Source: Firmicutes bacterium HGW-Firmicutes-7 (lineage in GTDB: Bacteria; Bacillota; Clostridia; Lachnospirales; Vallitaleaceae). From it: a stretch of 64,000 nt of DNA. Position numbers and translations under genes: made by a program. A model generated the notes under the pieces. The model was not told where the DNA came from. It saw only the letters and a program-made list of their open reading frames with translations, and did no database searches. The DNA lies in NCBI GenBank assembly GCA_002841375.1, contig PGZO01000001.1:1-64000 (forward strand), given 5' to 3'. Positions 8,806 to 17,090 of the stretch are shown here, in pieces; within the stretch, counting starts at the first letter, position 1; each line of letters opens with the position of its first letter.

Positions 8806-9972
8806 ATGGTCACCAAAACATATGCTCAGATCAATGAGAAAATTAAAAATGGGGTAGCGGTTGTCGTAACAGCTGAGGAAGTACTGGATATAATCGAAGA
8901 AAAAGGAATCGAAGGGGCTACCGAGTACGTAGATGTGGTCACAACAGCTACATTTGGACCGATGTGTTCAAGCGGTGCTTTTTTAAACTTGGGACATTCG
9001 GATCCGGCGATTCGTATGGAAAAAGTGAAGCTAAACAATGTGAATGCCTATGCCGGTCTTGCAGCGGTGGACGCCTATATCGGAGCAACGCAGGAGTCTG
9101 ATGACCGTGGCTATGAATATGGCGGTGCTCATGTCATCTGTGATTTAATTGATGGTAAGCAGGTACATTTACAGGCAACGGGAAAGGGAACGGATTGTTA
9201 CCCGAGAAAGTCCATCGATACGTACATAACAAAGGATAGCATCAACGAAGCGTACATTTACAATCCAAGAAACTGCTATCAAAATTATAATGCAGCCATC
9301 AATACTTCTAGCAAAAGGCTCTTTACCTATATGGGAATTTTAAACCCCAACAGTAGTGTTGTCACTTATTCCACATCTGGTCAATTAAGTCCGCTACTTA
9401 ATGATCCCTTGTACAGAACGATTGGAATCGGCACAAGGATATTCATTGGTGGTGGTGTCGGTTATGTTGCTTGGAAAGGTACGCAGTTTAAGTCAGGTGT
9501 AGAAAGGGATGAAAAGGATTTGCCCCAGGTTCCTGCGGGTACGTTGGCTTTGGTTGGAGATCTGAAGCAGATGAGTACAAAATACATCCAGCCAGCTGTC
9601 TTTGAGCGCTATGGGACGTCGATGTTTGTGGGTATCGGCATTCCGATACCGATCCTAGATGAGAATATAATGCGTCATGTAGCTGTAAAAGACGAGGATA
9701 TTTTCACAAACGTTGTCGATTACAGTGTTTTTGAAGGACCAAAACCGGTTCTAGCACGAGTCAGTTACAAGGATTTGAGAAGCGGAGAAATAGAAGTTCA
9801 AGGTAAGCGCGTGCGGACAGCACCTCTGTCAAGTTTACACAAGGCGCGGGAAATCGCTGGTGAGTTAAAGGCTTGGATTGAAAAAGGTGAATTTTTCATT
9901 CAAGAACCGGTGGATCAATTCCAGACGGATTGTACTTTGAACGGACTTAAAATTGTTAAGAAGGAGGGCTAA
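8806..9972 (+). CDS. Homocysteine biosynthesis protein (DUF39/HcyBio family)
   Basis: The 388-residue protein matches the DUF39 family (COG1900): early ATFGPMCSSGAFLNLGH with a conserved Cys, then GGAHVICDLIDGKQVHLQATGKGTDCYP in shorter blocks, and a GIGTRIFIGGGVGYVAWKGTQ block. In methanogens and some anaerobes this family, with the NIL-ferredoxin partner encoded next, is required to make homocysteine from aspartate semialdehyde and sulfide. The ATG is preceded by aaaggagaaag. Control by a SAM riboswitch supports the sulfur amino acid role here. There is no C-terminal CBS pair, unlike some archaeal members. Confidence 0.92.
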   Translation: MVTKTYAQINEKIKNGVAVVVTAEEVLDIIEEKGIEGATEYVDVVTTATFGPMCSSGAFLNLGHSDPAIRMEKVKLNNVNAYAGLAAVDAYIGATQESDDRGYEYGGAHVICDLIDGKQVHLQATGKGTDCYPRKSIDTYITKDSINEAYIYNPRNCYQNYNAAINTSSKRLFTYMGILNPNSSVVTYSTSGQLSPLLNDPLYRTIGIGTRIFIGGGVGYVAWKGTQFKSGVERDEKDLPQVPAGTLALVGDLKQMSTKYIQPAVFERYGTSMFVGIGIPIPILDENIMRHVAVKDEDIFTNVVDYSVFEGPKPVLARVSYKDLRSGEIEVQGKRVRTAPLSSLHKAREIAGELKAWIEKGEFFIQEPVDQFQTDCTLNGLKIVKKEG

Positions 9973-9976
9973 GGAA

Positions 9977-10378
9977 TTGAAACAAAAGTTGTTATTAACA
10001 TTTCCGGCAGAAGCAACAGGACATACGATTACTTATGAATTAATTACGAAATACCAATTAGAGGTCAATATTCTACGAGCCTCCATTGATTTTAACGCCC
10101 AGGGATTTCTTCTGATTGAAGTCATAGGGGACATAAGCAGCCGCAAGGAAGCATTGGATTTTTTACTTGAAAACAACGTGGAGGTACGTGAAATCAATGC
10201 GGCGATTCTTATTAATGAAGAGAAGTGTATCAATTGCGGAGCTTGTACGGCAGCTTGTACGGTGGGTGCGCTTTACATGGATAATAACTGGTGCTTAAGT
10301 TTTGATAATGAAAAATGTTTAGACTGTAAAACTTGTGTTGTGGCTTGTCCAAAACGAGCAATTGAGGCGGTTTTATAA
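9977..10378 (+). CDS. NIL-domain ferredoxin, homocysteine biosynthesis partner
   Basis: The first half is a NIL ligand-binding domain; the second half has two [4Fe-4S] motifs, CINCGACTAAC and CLDCKTCVVAC. I place the start at the TTG at 9977 because aaggagg at 9961 is 9 bases upstream; the frame is open further upstream only inside the preceding gene. It likely delivers electrons or sulfur to the DUF39 enzyme, as proposed for the archaeal pair. The gene sits between the DUF39 and UPF0280 genes with almost no spacing. Confidence 0.9.
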   Translation: MKQKLLLTFPAEATGHTITYELITKYQLEVNILRASIDFNAQGFLLIEVIGDISSRKEALDFLLENNVEVREINAAILINEEKCINCGACTAACTVGALYMDNNWCLSFDNEKCLDCKTCVVACPKRAIEAVL

Positions 10379-10380
10379 TC

Positions 10381-11139
10381 ATGGTTTATGAAGAACGTTT
10401 TTATCGTGACTATCACCTTAACCGTGATTTATTTCGCTTCCGGGTTGCCCAGGGGGAGTCGGATCTCCTCATTCTGGCTTCCGAAGACATCGAAAAAAAA
10501 GCTTATGTCGCACTAAAGGAATGCAGGGCCATTCTTAAAGATTATGGCTCTGCTCATCCGAATTTCTTCAAATCCCTTGTGCCGCTTGAATGCCACGAGT
10601 GTGCTCCGAAGCTCATTAAGCATATGCATCAAGCGAGCTTAAAAGCTGGAGTCGGTCCGATGGCAACCGTTGCCGGTGCGGTTGCTCAATATATCGGTGA
10701 AATGCTCCCTTTTTGCAAGGAATTAATCATCGAAAATGGTGGTGATCTTTATATGCGATCTACAGCAGAGCGCCACATTGCAATCTATGCCGGCACTTCG
10801 CCTTTTTCAAATAAGCTGGCCATTAAAATCAAAGGGGAACAGACACCGTTGGGCATATGTACCTCTGCCGGTACCTTCGGTCACTCTTTTAGTTTTGGAA
10901 AGGTTGATGCTGCGATGATCCTATCAAAAGACACTTTTTTAGCGGATGCAGTGGCGACAGCTGTCGGGAACCGAATACAAAACGAAGAGTCAATTCAAGA
11001 GGCAATCGATTATGCAAGGCAGATAGAGGGCATTTTGGGCATTCTAATCATATATCGGGATAAACTGGGTGTCTGGGGAGACATCGAGATAGAACCGTTA
11101 CGCTTAAATATAACCACTTCTAATCTTTTTAAAGGCTAG
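10381..11139 (+). CDS. UPF0280 family protein (ApbE-like fold)
   Basis: The 252-residue protein has the UPF0280 pattern (GPMATVAGAVAQYIGE, ENGGDLYM, GICTSAGTFGHSFSFGKVDAA), which resembles the flavin transferase ApbE in its GMATVAGA and SAGTFGHS segments. Its biochemical function is unknown. It starts two bases after the ferredoxin stop and completes a three-gene SAM-regulated operon, a grouping that recurs in genomes and points to homocysteine formation. Confidence 0.88.
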   Translation: MVYEERFYRDYHLNRDLFRFRVAQGESDLLILASEDIEKKAYVALKECRAILKDYGSAHPNFFKSLVPLECHECAPKLIKHMHQASLKAGVGPMATVAGAVAQYIGEMLPFCKELIIENGGDLYMRSTAERHIAIYAGTSPFSNKLAIKIKGEQTPLGICTSAGTFGHSFSFGKVDAAMILSKDTFLADAVATAVGNRIQNEESIQEAIDYARQIEGILGILIIYRDKLGVWGDIEIEPLRLNITTSNLFKG

Positions 11140-11154
11140 AGGTGGTTATATTTA
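11109..11154 (+). terminator. Hairpin at the end of the homocysteine operon
   Basis: tataaccacttct (11109-11121) pairs with agaggtggttata (11138-11150) with one G-T, followed by a short T-run. It overlaps the UPF0280 stop codon. Confidence 0.5.
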
Positions 11155-11347
11155 TGCCCTGTTGATATCTACTATTCCTATTATATCGGCCCCAGGTCCA
11201 TATATTATGCCAATTGCACCTTAATTTACATTTAGACATCGCTATCATTTCATGTTAACATAGCAATAGAGATTCAAAACAAAATAAAAGATAAAATATA
11301 GTAATAAAATGGAAACAACAATATTATATATGATTGCAGGTGATATT

Positions 11348-12319
11348 ATGAAAAAATATATATTTATATTACTGCTTATGCTAACGATAGTAAGCTCAAT
11401 GGTAGCCGGAACGCTTGCAATATATACTACTTCAATTGATAACCTGGCAGACGGTAGTGTTGTAGCCAAGGAATTCATTTTTGTAGGGGAGGGTACGGAT
11501 ACTTTTCAGCATGGGGTGAAAATAGCACCTTTGGAAACCGTGCAATGGCAATTTAAAATAAAAAACTATGAGAATCATGTTATAACAGAAACAGATTTAT
11601 ACTATAAAATTATTTTCAACATTAATGCTTCGTCAAATAAAAATGCGATAGAACCTTTAATTGTTACAGTAAAAGATTTAAATGGAAATATACGCAATAG
11701 TGTTTCAGGGGTAGGCACACTTGACGTACTTGATTCGTTCTCGCTTTCGGAAAACGGTCAGGAAAAAGATTATATCGTTGAAATCTATTGGCCGGATGAG
11801 GGAAATGCGGATACTGATTATGCAGGTGGGAACTATGGAACATCTGTTAATGTTGAGGCCATAGCATCACAAATTCCTTTTGGCGATACCGACCCGGTTG
11901 TAGGAAATCCTGATGCGCATAATGAAGTCAGTGTTCGGTATGAAACAAGTAGTCCTTGGCAAAACGGACAAAGCGGTGTCTATGAGTTTGAATATAAAGT
12001 AATGATTACCAATAACTCTGACACAACTATTGAAGACTGGAACATTGCATTTACACTTCCTTTAGACAAAATAATTCGTGCATGGAGTAACGCAAATATG
12101 GTCACAGGATCGTCTGACGGATATTACAAATTTGTCAATCCAAACTATAATAATACGGCAACAGACGATATTCTGCCGGGACAGAGTGTATCTTTCAGAG
12201 GACCGGCCTTTGGGCATGGAACTGAAGCCATAGAAAACATCAAGGTAGGAGGAAGTAATATAAATTCAAATAGTAATGTGGATTTGACTTATGAATTTGG
12301 CAAAAATTCATTAAATTGA
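11348..12319 (+). CDS. TasA-like SipW-dependent secreted protein with CBM2-like domain
   Basis: The signal region MKKYIFILLLMLTIVSS leads into VAGTLAIYTT, the form seen in proteins processed by SipW-type signal peptidase. Residues about 25-175 (from this start) are a TasA/camelysin-like beta domain. From about residue 200 (VRYETSSPWQNGQSG, then IEDWNIAFTLP, IRAWSNANM, DDILPGQSVSFRG) the sequence resembles a family 2 cellulose-binding module, with Trp residues placed as in that family. The start at 11348 follows aggtg; the longer frame adds no recognisable signal. It is the first gene of a locus that includes its probable peptidase at 13441. It may be a matrix or surface protein binding polysaccharide. 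Confidence 0.8.
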   Translation: MKKYIFILLLMLTIVSSMVAGTLAIYTTSIDNLADGSVVAKEFIFVGEGTDTFQHGVKIAPLETVQWQFKIKNYENHVITETDLYYKIIFNINASSNKNAIEPLIVTVKDLNGNIRNSVSGVGTLDVLDSFSLSENGQEKDYIVEIYWPDEGNADTDYAGGNYGTSVNVEAIASQIPFGDTDPVVGNPDAHNEVSVRYETSSPWQNGQSGVYEFEYKVMITNNSDTTIEDWNIAFTLPLDKIIRAWSNANMVTGSSDGYYKFVNPNYNNTATDDILPGQSVSFRGPAFGHGTEAIENIKVGGSNINSNSNVDLTYEFGKNSLN

Positions 12320-12360
12320 TTTAATAAATAAGACAAGATTGTAAATAGGGAGGATTAATA

Positions 12361-12498
12361 ATGAAGAAAAAAATTTTGCTGTTACTTGCCATTATCGGAG
12401 CAATATTTGCTTCTTCAACAGTAGGAACACTTTCAAGCTATATGACACAGTCAAACTTTGGGATAGACATTGTTACTGATTTCCATGAGGTCCAGTAG
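12361..12498 (+). CDS. 45-residue SipW-type secreted peptide
   Basis: A short frame with an excellent Shine-Dalgarno (gggagg, 12348-12353) encodes MKKKILLLLAIIGAIFASS followed by TVGTLSSYMTQ and a 16-residue tail. The hydrophobic core and TVGTL..Y motif match the signal peptides of the two larger neighbours. After cleavage a peptide of only about 20 residues would remain. It could be a processed signal or minor fibre component, or a decayed paralogue truncated by an early stop; its own strong ribosome site and intact frame favour a real gene. Confidence 0.65.
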   Translation: MKKKILLLLAIIGAIFASSTVGTLSSYMTQSNFGIDIVTDFHEVQ

Positions 12499-12578
12499 AG
12501 ATTTGCCTTAAGATAGGTACAAAAGAAATAAAAAATTCATTAGTATGGATCTATATTTAAAATATCAGGAGGATATAT

Positions 12579-13109
12579 ATGAAAAAAACACTTGGAATTT
12601 TCACATTCATTTTATTGTTAACAGTTTCAGTTACTGCCGGAACGCTTGCAATATATACTACTAATTTAGATGATTTGGCAGAAGCTAGTGTTGTGGCTAA
12701 AGAATTCGTACTGACAAAAGGCGGAACAGATACCTTCACAAAAAATGTAAAGATTGCTCCGGGAGAAAAAATAGAATGGCAATTTAGTGTAAAGAACTTT
12801 GAGGGCTCTATTGTCAGTGAAACAGCAATGGATTTGGACTTTAATGTAGGTGTTGTTGCGGTTGATGGTAAAGATGTCATAAATCCGCTTGTAATTACTA
12901 TTAAAAATTCAGATGGTGACATAGTAGGCACCGCTGCATCAAATGGAACGATTCTATTTGATGATGAATTTGCTTTGACTGCCGACGGACAGGAGAAAAT
13001 ATATACCGTATCCGTCAATTGGACAAGCAATGATGAAGTTGATATTAATTATGCAGGTAAAGATTATGGAACGGCTGTTAACGTATTTGTAACAGGCGTA
13101 CAAAAATAG
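12579..13109 (+). CDS. TasA-like SipW-dependent secreted protein
   Basis: The 176-residue protein begins MKKTLGIFTFILLLTVSV and TAGTLAIYTTNLDDLAEAS, a SipW-type signal, followed by one TasA/camelysin-like domain ending with YGTAVNVFVTGVQK. It is a close paralogue of the N-terminal domain encoded at 11348, sharing SVVAKEF, GTDTF, VKIAP and YAGxxYGT blocks, but it lacks the binding-module extension. aggaggat precedes the start. It ends just before a strong terminator, so the three secreted proteins form one transcript. A role as a major fibre or surface subunit is inferred from the TasA resemblance. Confidence 0.85.
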   Translation: MKKTLGIFTFILLLTVSVTAGTLAIYTTNLDDLAEASVVAKEFVLTKGGTDTFTKNVKIAPGEKIEWQFSVKNFEGSIVSETAMDLDFNVGVVAVDGKDVINPLVITIKNSDGDIVGTAASNGTILFDDEFALTADGQEKIYTVSVNWTSNDEVDINYAGKDYGTAVNVFVTGVQK

Positions 13110-13120
13110 AAGAAAATATA

Positions 13121-13150
13121 AAAAGGTTGCCATTGAGGCAGCCTTTTTTT
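13121..13150 (+). terminator. Intrinsic terminator after the TasA-like genes
   Basis: aaaaggttgcc (13121-13131) pairs with ggcagcctttt (13137-13147), followed by T residues. Confidence 0.88.
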
Positions 13151-13152
13151 GA

Positions 13153-13440
13153 CTAGGAAACCTTTCATGAAATATATTCACCAACTAAAATGAAATAAAA
13201 CATGAAAGTTTCGACGTCATATATCAAGTTTGATTTCGCAGAGAAGTTCTGCTATTTTACGATTAAGGAATGGTTTTTAAGGAAATATTATATAGTTAGT
13301 TTGAAGTTAGATATAGAGTTCATGGAGCGCGAGATGAACCTTATATCGGACCAAGATAGGCAAAAAGGATTTTTACAATAGTAATAAGTAAACTTGGATA
13401 TACTATAATCAGGTGCTTATGTTAGAAAGGTGGGGTTATA
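13153..13440. other. Gene-free stretch before the signal peptidase gene
   Basis: About 290 bases between the terminator and the TTG at 13441. I see no open frame with a ribosome site and no known riboswitch. An AT-rich segment (about 13380-13420) may hold a promoter, but no clear -35/-10 pair was found. Confidence 0.4.
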
Positions 13441-13959
13441 TTGCAAACAAAATACACGACAAAGGAGCAAATTGAAGAAATGCGGCAGGAGATACTTCTT
13501 GAGAAGCAGAAAATGTCGCAAGGGAGAAAAGAGAACAGACAAATTATAGGATTTACATTGAAAATGGGAGGGAAAGTTATATTTTGGACTGTAATATTTT
13601 TGCTTCTCTTGACAGTGGTCTCTGTTAATAAGGCTAAAAACAGGGGGGAGATTCCGGGGATTTTAGGTTTTCATCTTTTTGTGGTTGAATCAGGTAGTAT
13701 GGAGCCTACGCTTAATATCGGAGCGGTGATTTTATGCCGAAAGCCGAAAGAACCTAATAATCTTATAGTAAATGATATCGTTACTTTCAAGGATTTATCA
13801 GGGCATATTATTACCCATAGAATTATAGAGGTTGTTGTAGATGAGAGAATAACCGCATACCGAACAAAGGGAGATAACCCTAAAAATTCTGCCGATCGGG
13901 AGCTTCTTACATCCGATAGGGTAGTAGCAGTATTTATAGGTAAAATCCCTCTGACATAG
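13441..13959 (+). CDS. sipW: Signal peptidase I, SipW (ER-type)
   Basis: The 172-residue protein has a charged, coiled N-terminal stretch (about 1-33), a membrane segment (about 38-60) and the S26 peptidase domain. SGSMEP places nucleophile Ser86; His126 (THRI) and Asp145 (TKGDNP) stand at the same spacings (+40 and +19) as Ser, His and Asp of Bacillus subtilis SipW, and His in place of Lys defines the ER-type. It should cleave the signal peptides of the TasA-like proteins encoded upstream. Start: TTG preceded by gaaaggtgg. Starts the second half of the locus, followed at once by the ABC-like genes. Confidence 0.9.
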   Translation: MQTKYTTKEQIEEMRQEILLEKQKMSQGRKENRQIIGFTLKMGGKVIFWTVIFLLLLTVVSVNKAKNRGEIPGILGFHLFVVESGSMEPTLNIGAVILCRKPKEPNNLIVNDIVTFKDLSGHIITHRIIEVVVDERITAYRTKGDNPKNSADRELLTSDRVVAVFIGKIPLT

Positions 13960-13986
13960 AGGATAGAACACTATGGAGAGATGAAT

Positions 13987-14985
13987 ATGGGAGACACTAT
14001 CAAAAATCATAAGAAAAAGAATCAAGTTAAAAACATTGTATCCATAAAAAATCTTTCATCTAGAGAATATTTTTTATATGATAATAAAGAACGGAGACAA
14101 GTACTTAAGAATATCAATTTATTTATGAATAAAGAAGAGACGTGGGGAATAATGGGTGAGTCTGCTTTTGAAATCAAATTACTATTGGAAATAATGGCAA
14201 ATATAAGGGCATACGATACAGGTAGATGTATTCTGGTAGAGAGAGGGATGCTTAGACATAAAAGAATCATACTAAAACATGTATTTTATATTGGAAATTC
14301 AGATATGATTTATGAGAATATGAATGTACTGGAGTTTCTTGTGTTTGCGATAATTAAGTTTAAAGCTGACAAGGTGGAGCTGCAAGAACAGATTTTTGAA
14401 TTCCTTATTGATATGGGATTAGGACATATATCCCTTACATCAAATAAAATGCTGACAAAAGAGGAAAAGGCAGTCATTACCCTAATTGCTGCGGCCCATT
14501 CAGACAGCGTAATGATCGTGTTCAATTTTCCTGATTATAGATTTGATGAAGTCCTTGTTGATGCGATTGAAAAAATAGCTGACTTTATGAGAAAGAGGGG
14601 GAAATGCCTCATAATTGGGACACAAAATGGTCATTTAATTGATAAAACATGTAGTCATATAAGCGTTTTGGCAGACGGAAATATAATATATCAAGGAACA
14701 GTTGAAAACTTTTGCTTAAGTTTTGATAAAGTTATGGTGATTATAAGAGATGCTAATATATATAGCATAATGGATAAGCTTATCGAGATATTTCCTGAGT
14801 ATAAAATATCCATAAAAAGCGACAGTCTGCTAATTAACAGATTGAATGAAGAGATATATGATCCCCTTTCTATATATAAAAAAATCATAGAAATGGGTAT
14901 TGTTCCAGATTATATGGAAATAAATCCTAAAACGGTTTCCAATGCATATGAGGAGATCATTGTAGAGCATGATTTACAAAAATAG
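13987..14985 (+). CDS. Degenerate ABC ATPase-like protein (catalytic motifs lost)
   Basis: The overall layout is that of an ABC2-type ATPase with a C-terminal extension, including hISVLADGNIIYQGT, but the key motifs are replaced. Counting from the ATG at 13981: Walker A reads GIMGESAFE (56-64, no Gly-Lys-Ser/Thr), the LSGGQ signature reads LTKEE (158-162), Walker B reads VFNFP (180-184, Asp and Glu both missing), and the switch His is Gln in GTQNGH. ATP hydrolysis is therefore unlikely. Start chosen at 13987 because ggagag is only properly spaced from that ATG; 13981 is possible. It overlaps the permease-peptidase fusion gene by 17 bases, which suggests a complex. Confidence 0.75.
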   Translation: MGDTIKNHKKKNQVKNIVSIKNLSSREYFLYDNKERRQVLKNINLFMNKEETWGIMGESAFEIKLLLEIMANIRAYDTGRCILVERGMLRHKRIILKHVFYIGNSDMIYENMNVLEFLVFAIIKFKADKVELQEQIFEFLIDMGLGHISLTSNKMLTKEEKAVITLIAAAHSDSVMIVFNFPDYRFDEVLVDAIEKIADFMRKRGKCLIIGTQNGHLIDKTCSHISVLADGNIIYQGTVENFCLSFDKVMVIIRDANIYSIMDKLIEIFPEYKISIKSDSLLINRLNEEIYDPLSIYKKIIEMGIVPDYMEINPKTVSNAYEEIIVEHDLQK

Positions 14986-16369
14986 TTATTTTAAAAAGGA
15001 ACTTCGTCAGATTTATACGGAAAATAAAATTGCTTCTAATAGAAAAATAGCTTTTGCACTTTTTATGGGCCTTATTTCATTTGCTATTTATTTTCTGTTG
15101 CAAACACTTCAGAATAGTGTAATCGCTGATGTTGTTCCGGAAATTATGCAACCCAGTTTTTTTTCAACACTGTATATATATATCCATTTATCTTTTTTTT
15201 TAAATACAATTTATTTTATTGTATATTACGACTATCTTTTTTTCTCAGAAATAAGGAAAAATTCATGGTACCTTTTGGTACAGATGGGCTATAATCCGGT
15301 AACGATGATTTTCTCCAAGTTTTTTGCACTCTTGTATTCTGTTATATTAACATATACAGTTGGTTTTGCTTTTGTAATATTGCTTACTTTTTTCCTCAAA
15401 TACAATTTTATACTCGCTTATATTCCTTCATTATATTTTGCCGGGCTTACGGATCTCATATTTATCAGTACATTAGCCATGACAATTTCTCTCTATGTAA
15501 AGACCATTCTTAATGCCTGGTACTTAACCTTCTTTTTTGAGGTGGCCATTATAGCTTTAAAGATTATGTCAAAATATTATACGGTGCTATCTAATCGTGT
15601 GATTATGCAGAATATATATAATCTATATAATATTAGTCGCTCATGGTTTATGCCGGCGGCTGGGATTATAATTATTGCTTCCGGTTTGGTTTGCATGATA
15701 AGGGCCAAAAATGTGGCAAAGTATTATAATCTGCATGTAAACAATATTACTTCTTTAAATGCAAAAGTAGTCTATATAGATTCAAAAAAGGGAAGATGGA
15801 GGTCTGTCTATGGTAATGAAGAAATTAAGGGGCATAGTAAAATCATTCATACGGTAATTTCCGTAGGCATTATTATTATTATCTGCTGCGCACTGCTTAT
15901 TAATATCTTTATTATTATAATCAATGCATCTACCCCCGGCAACGAAGTTGCCATCCGAGGCGTCATACCTTTTATTTTCAGATCAGACACTATGGAACCT
16001 TCTATCATGTTAAATGATCTTGTCTATTTTCAAAAAATTGATAACCTTTTTGAGGTTGAGGTAGGAGAAATCATTCTATTTAAAGAAAATAATATTGTTT
16101 ATGCAGAAAGAGTCATTGAAAGGGAAAAGGATATATTTGCAGTGGATATTGATAATTATCCACCTATGTCTCAACCCGGGGCTATGTTGAAAACTGTACA
16201 AAGAGAAAATATTATTGGCATATTCAGTGGAAGAAATCGCTGGTTAGGAGCATTGATACTTTTTTCTAATACCATTTTCGGCAGGCTTTTATTTTTATTG
16301 GTGCCTACCGTGTTGCTTTTTTATTATAAGCAGATTATAGGATTGTACCAGAGGAATAATAAATATTAG
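14969..16369 (+). CDS. ABC-2 permease-like protein fused to degenerate signal peptidase domain
   Basis: Residues about 25-245 contain six hydrophobic segments like an ABC-2 permease. A cytoplasmic linker and a further membrane helix (about 295-318) lead to a signal peptidase I-like domain (325-430) and a final hydrophobic pair. The nucleophile box is SDTMEP (339-344) with Thr341 instead of Ser, and the box aligned with SipW THRIIE reads AERVIE, with Glu380 instead of His. Asp395 in DIDNYP may match the third residue. The peptidase domain therefore looks inactive. With the dead ATPase gene overlapping upstream and active SipW before it, a role as scaffold or substrate-holding partner for SipW is plausible. 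I do not know a named family for this fusion. Confidence 0.75.
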   Translation: MIYKNSYFKKELRQIYTENKIASNRKIAFALFMGLISFAIYFLLQTLQNSVIADVVPEIMQPSFFSTLYIYIHLSFFLNTIYFIVYYDYLFFSEIRKNSWYLLVQMGYNPVTMIFSKFFALLYSVILTYTVGFAFVILLTFFLKYNFILAYIPSLYFAGLTDLIFISTLAMTISLYVKTILNAWYLTFFFEVAIIALKIMSKYYTVLSNRVIMQNIYNLYNISRSWFMPAAGIIIIASGLVCMIRAKNVAKYYNLHVNNITSLNAKVVYIDSKKGRWRSVYGNEEIKGHSKIIHTVISVGIIIIICCALLINIFIIIINASTPGNEVAIRGVIPFIFRSDTMEPSIMLNDLVYFQKIDNLFEVEVGEIILFKENNIVYAERVIEREKDIFAVDIDNYPPMSQPGAMLKTVQRENIIGIFSGRNRWLGALILFSNTIFGRLLFLLVPTVLLFYYKQIIGLYQRNNKY

Positions 16370-16622
16370 AGGCTACTAACATTAACTACTATAAACGTTG
16401 CTGAAATATCTGTTGAAGAACGTTGTAAAGTTGAGTGGGTATGACAATATAAGTCATATTATAAGGAGTTGTGTGGGTTTAAGGATGATGATATAATTAA
16501 ACTAACGGTTCTATAGTATATTGAATTTATATCATATTTTTTAAAAAGGCCTTAAAAGTCAAAATAAATAACGATGCAATGAGTCTTGAACTTATAATAA
16601 GGTCGGTCTTGAAAAAACAAGA

Positions 16623-17090
16623 TTAGGCAGCTACACGAATTATAGTTAATGAAGCACCAGCGCCTCCATTAAGTAATGTTGCTAGCCCTATTAATCCAAA
16701 TAATTCAAGTGTAATTGTTGAATTTGCTGGTAAAGTTACGATAACATTATTAGAAAAAGATGAGCGCGTTAAAGTAGCTGTAAGTGTCGATGCTGTATTA
16801 GGCGAGCCATTTATTAATAGCCTAGTTCCTACTGCTAGTGCAGCTGAAAGATTTACATGATACGAAATATAATACCTACCAGAGGGTGATATCGTAAAAA
16901 CAGTATTTGCAACATTTGGGGTAATATCTGAAGATAGATTTTGACTATCGGGCAAAGATATTGAAGTACCACCAAGAACAACAGCTATTATTTGACCAGC
17001 TGTACTTGCTGCAAAACCCGAAGTATTTGTTAAATTAGAGCTGGTCGAATTAATGATTCCGCCACAACAATTGCAACAATGGTTATTCAT
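16623..17090 (-). CDS. BclA C-terminal-like (TNF/C1q fold) spore-surface protein
   Basis: The 155-residue protein starts MNNHCCNCCGG and continues with a Ser/Thr/Asn-rich stretch, then GGTSISLPDSQ and FTISPSGRYYISYHVNL, the pattern of the BclA C-terminal domain found in exosporium glycoproteins; there is no collagen-like GXT repeat here. The start ATG at 17090 has ggaagg about 13 bases upstream; a GTG at 17117 would add nine residues. It faces a divergent small Cys-rich protein gene at 17367. A spore-surface role is inferred from the family. Confidence 0.7.
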   Translation of the reverse strand: MNNHCCNCCGGIINSTSSNLTNTSGFAASTAGQIIAVVLGGTSISLPDSQNLSSDITPNVANTVFTISPSGRYYISYHVNLSAALAVGTRLLINGSPNTASTLTATLTRSSFSNNVIVTLPANSTITLELFGLIGLATLLNGGAGASLTIIRVAA

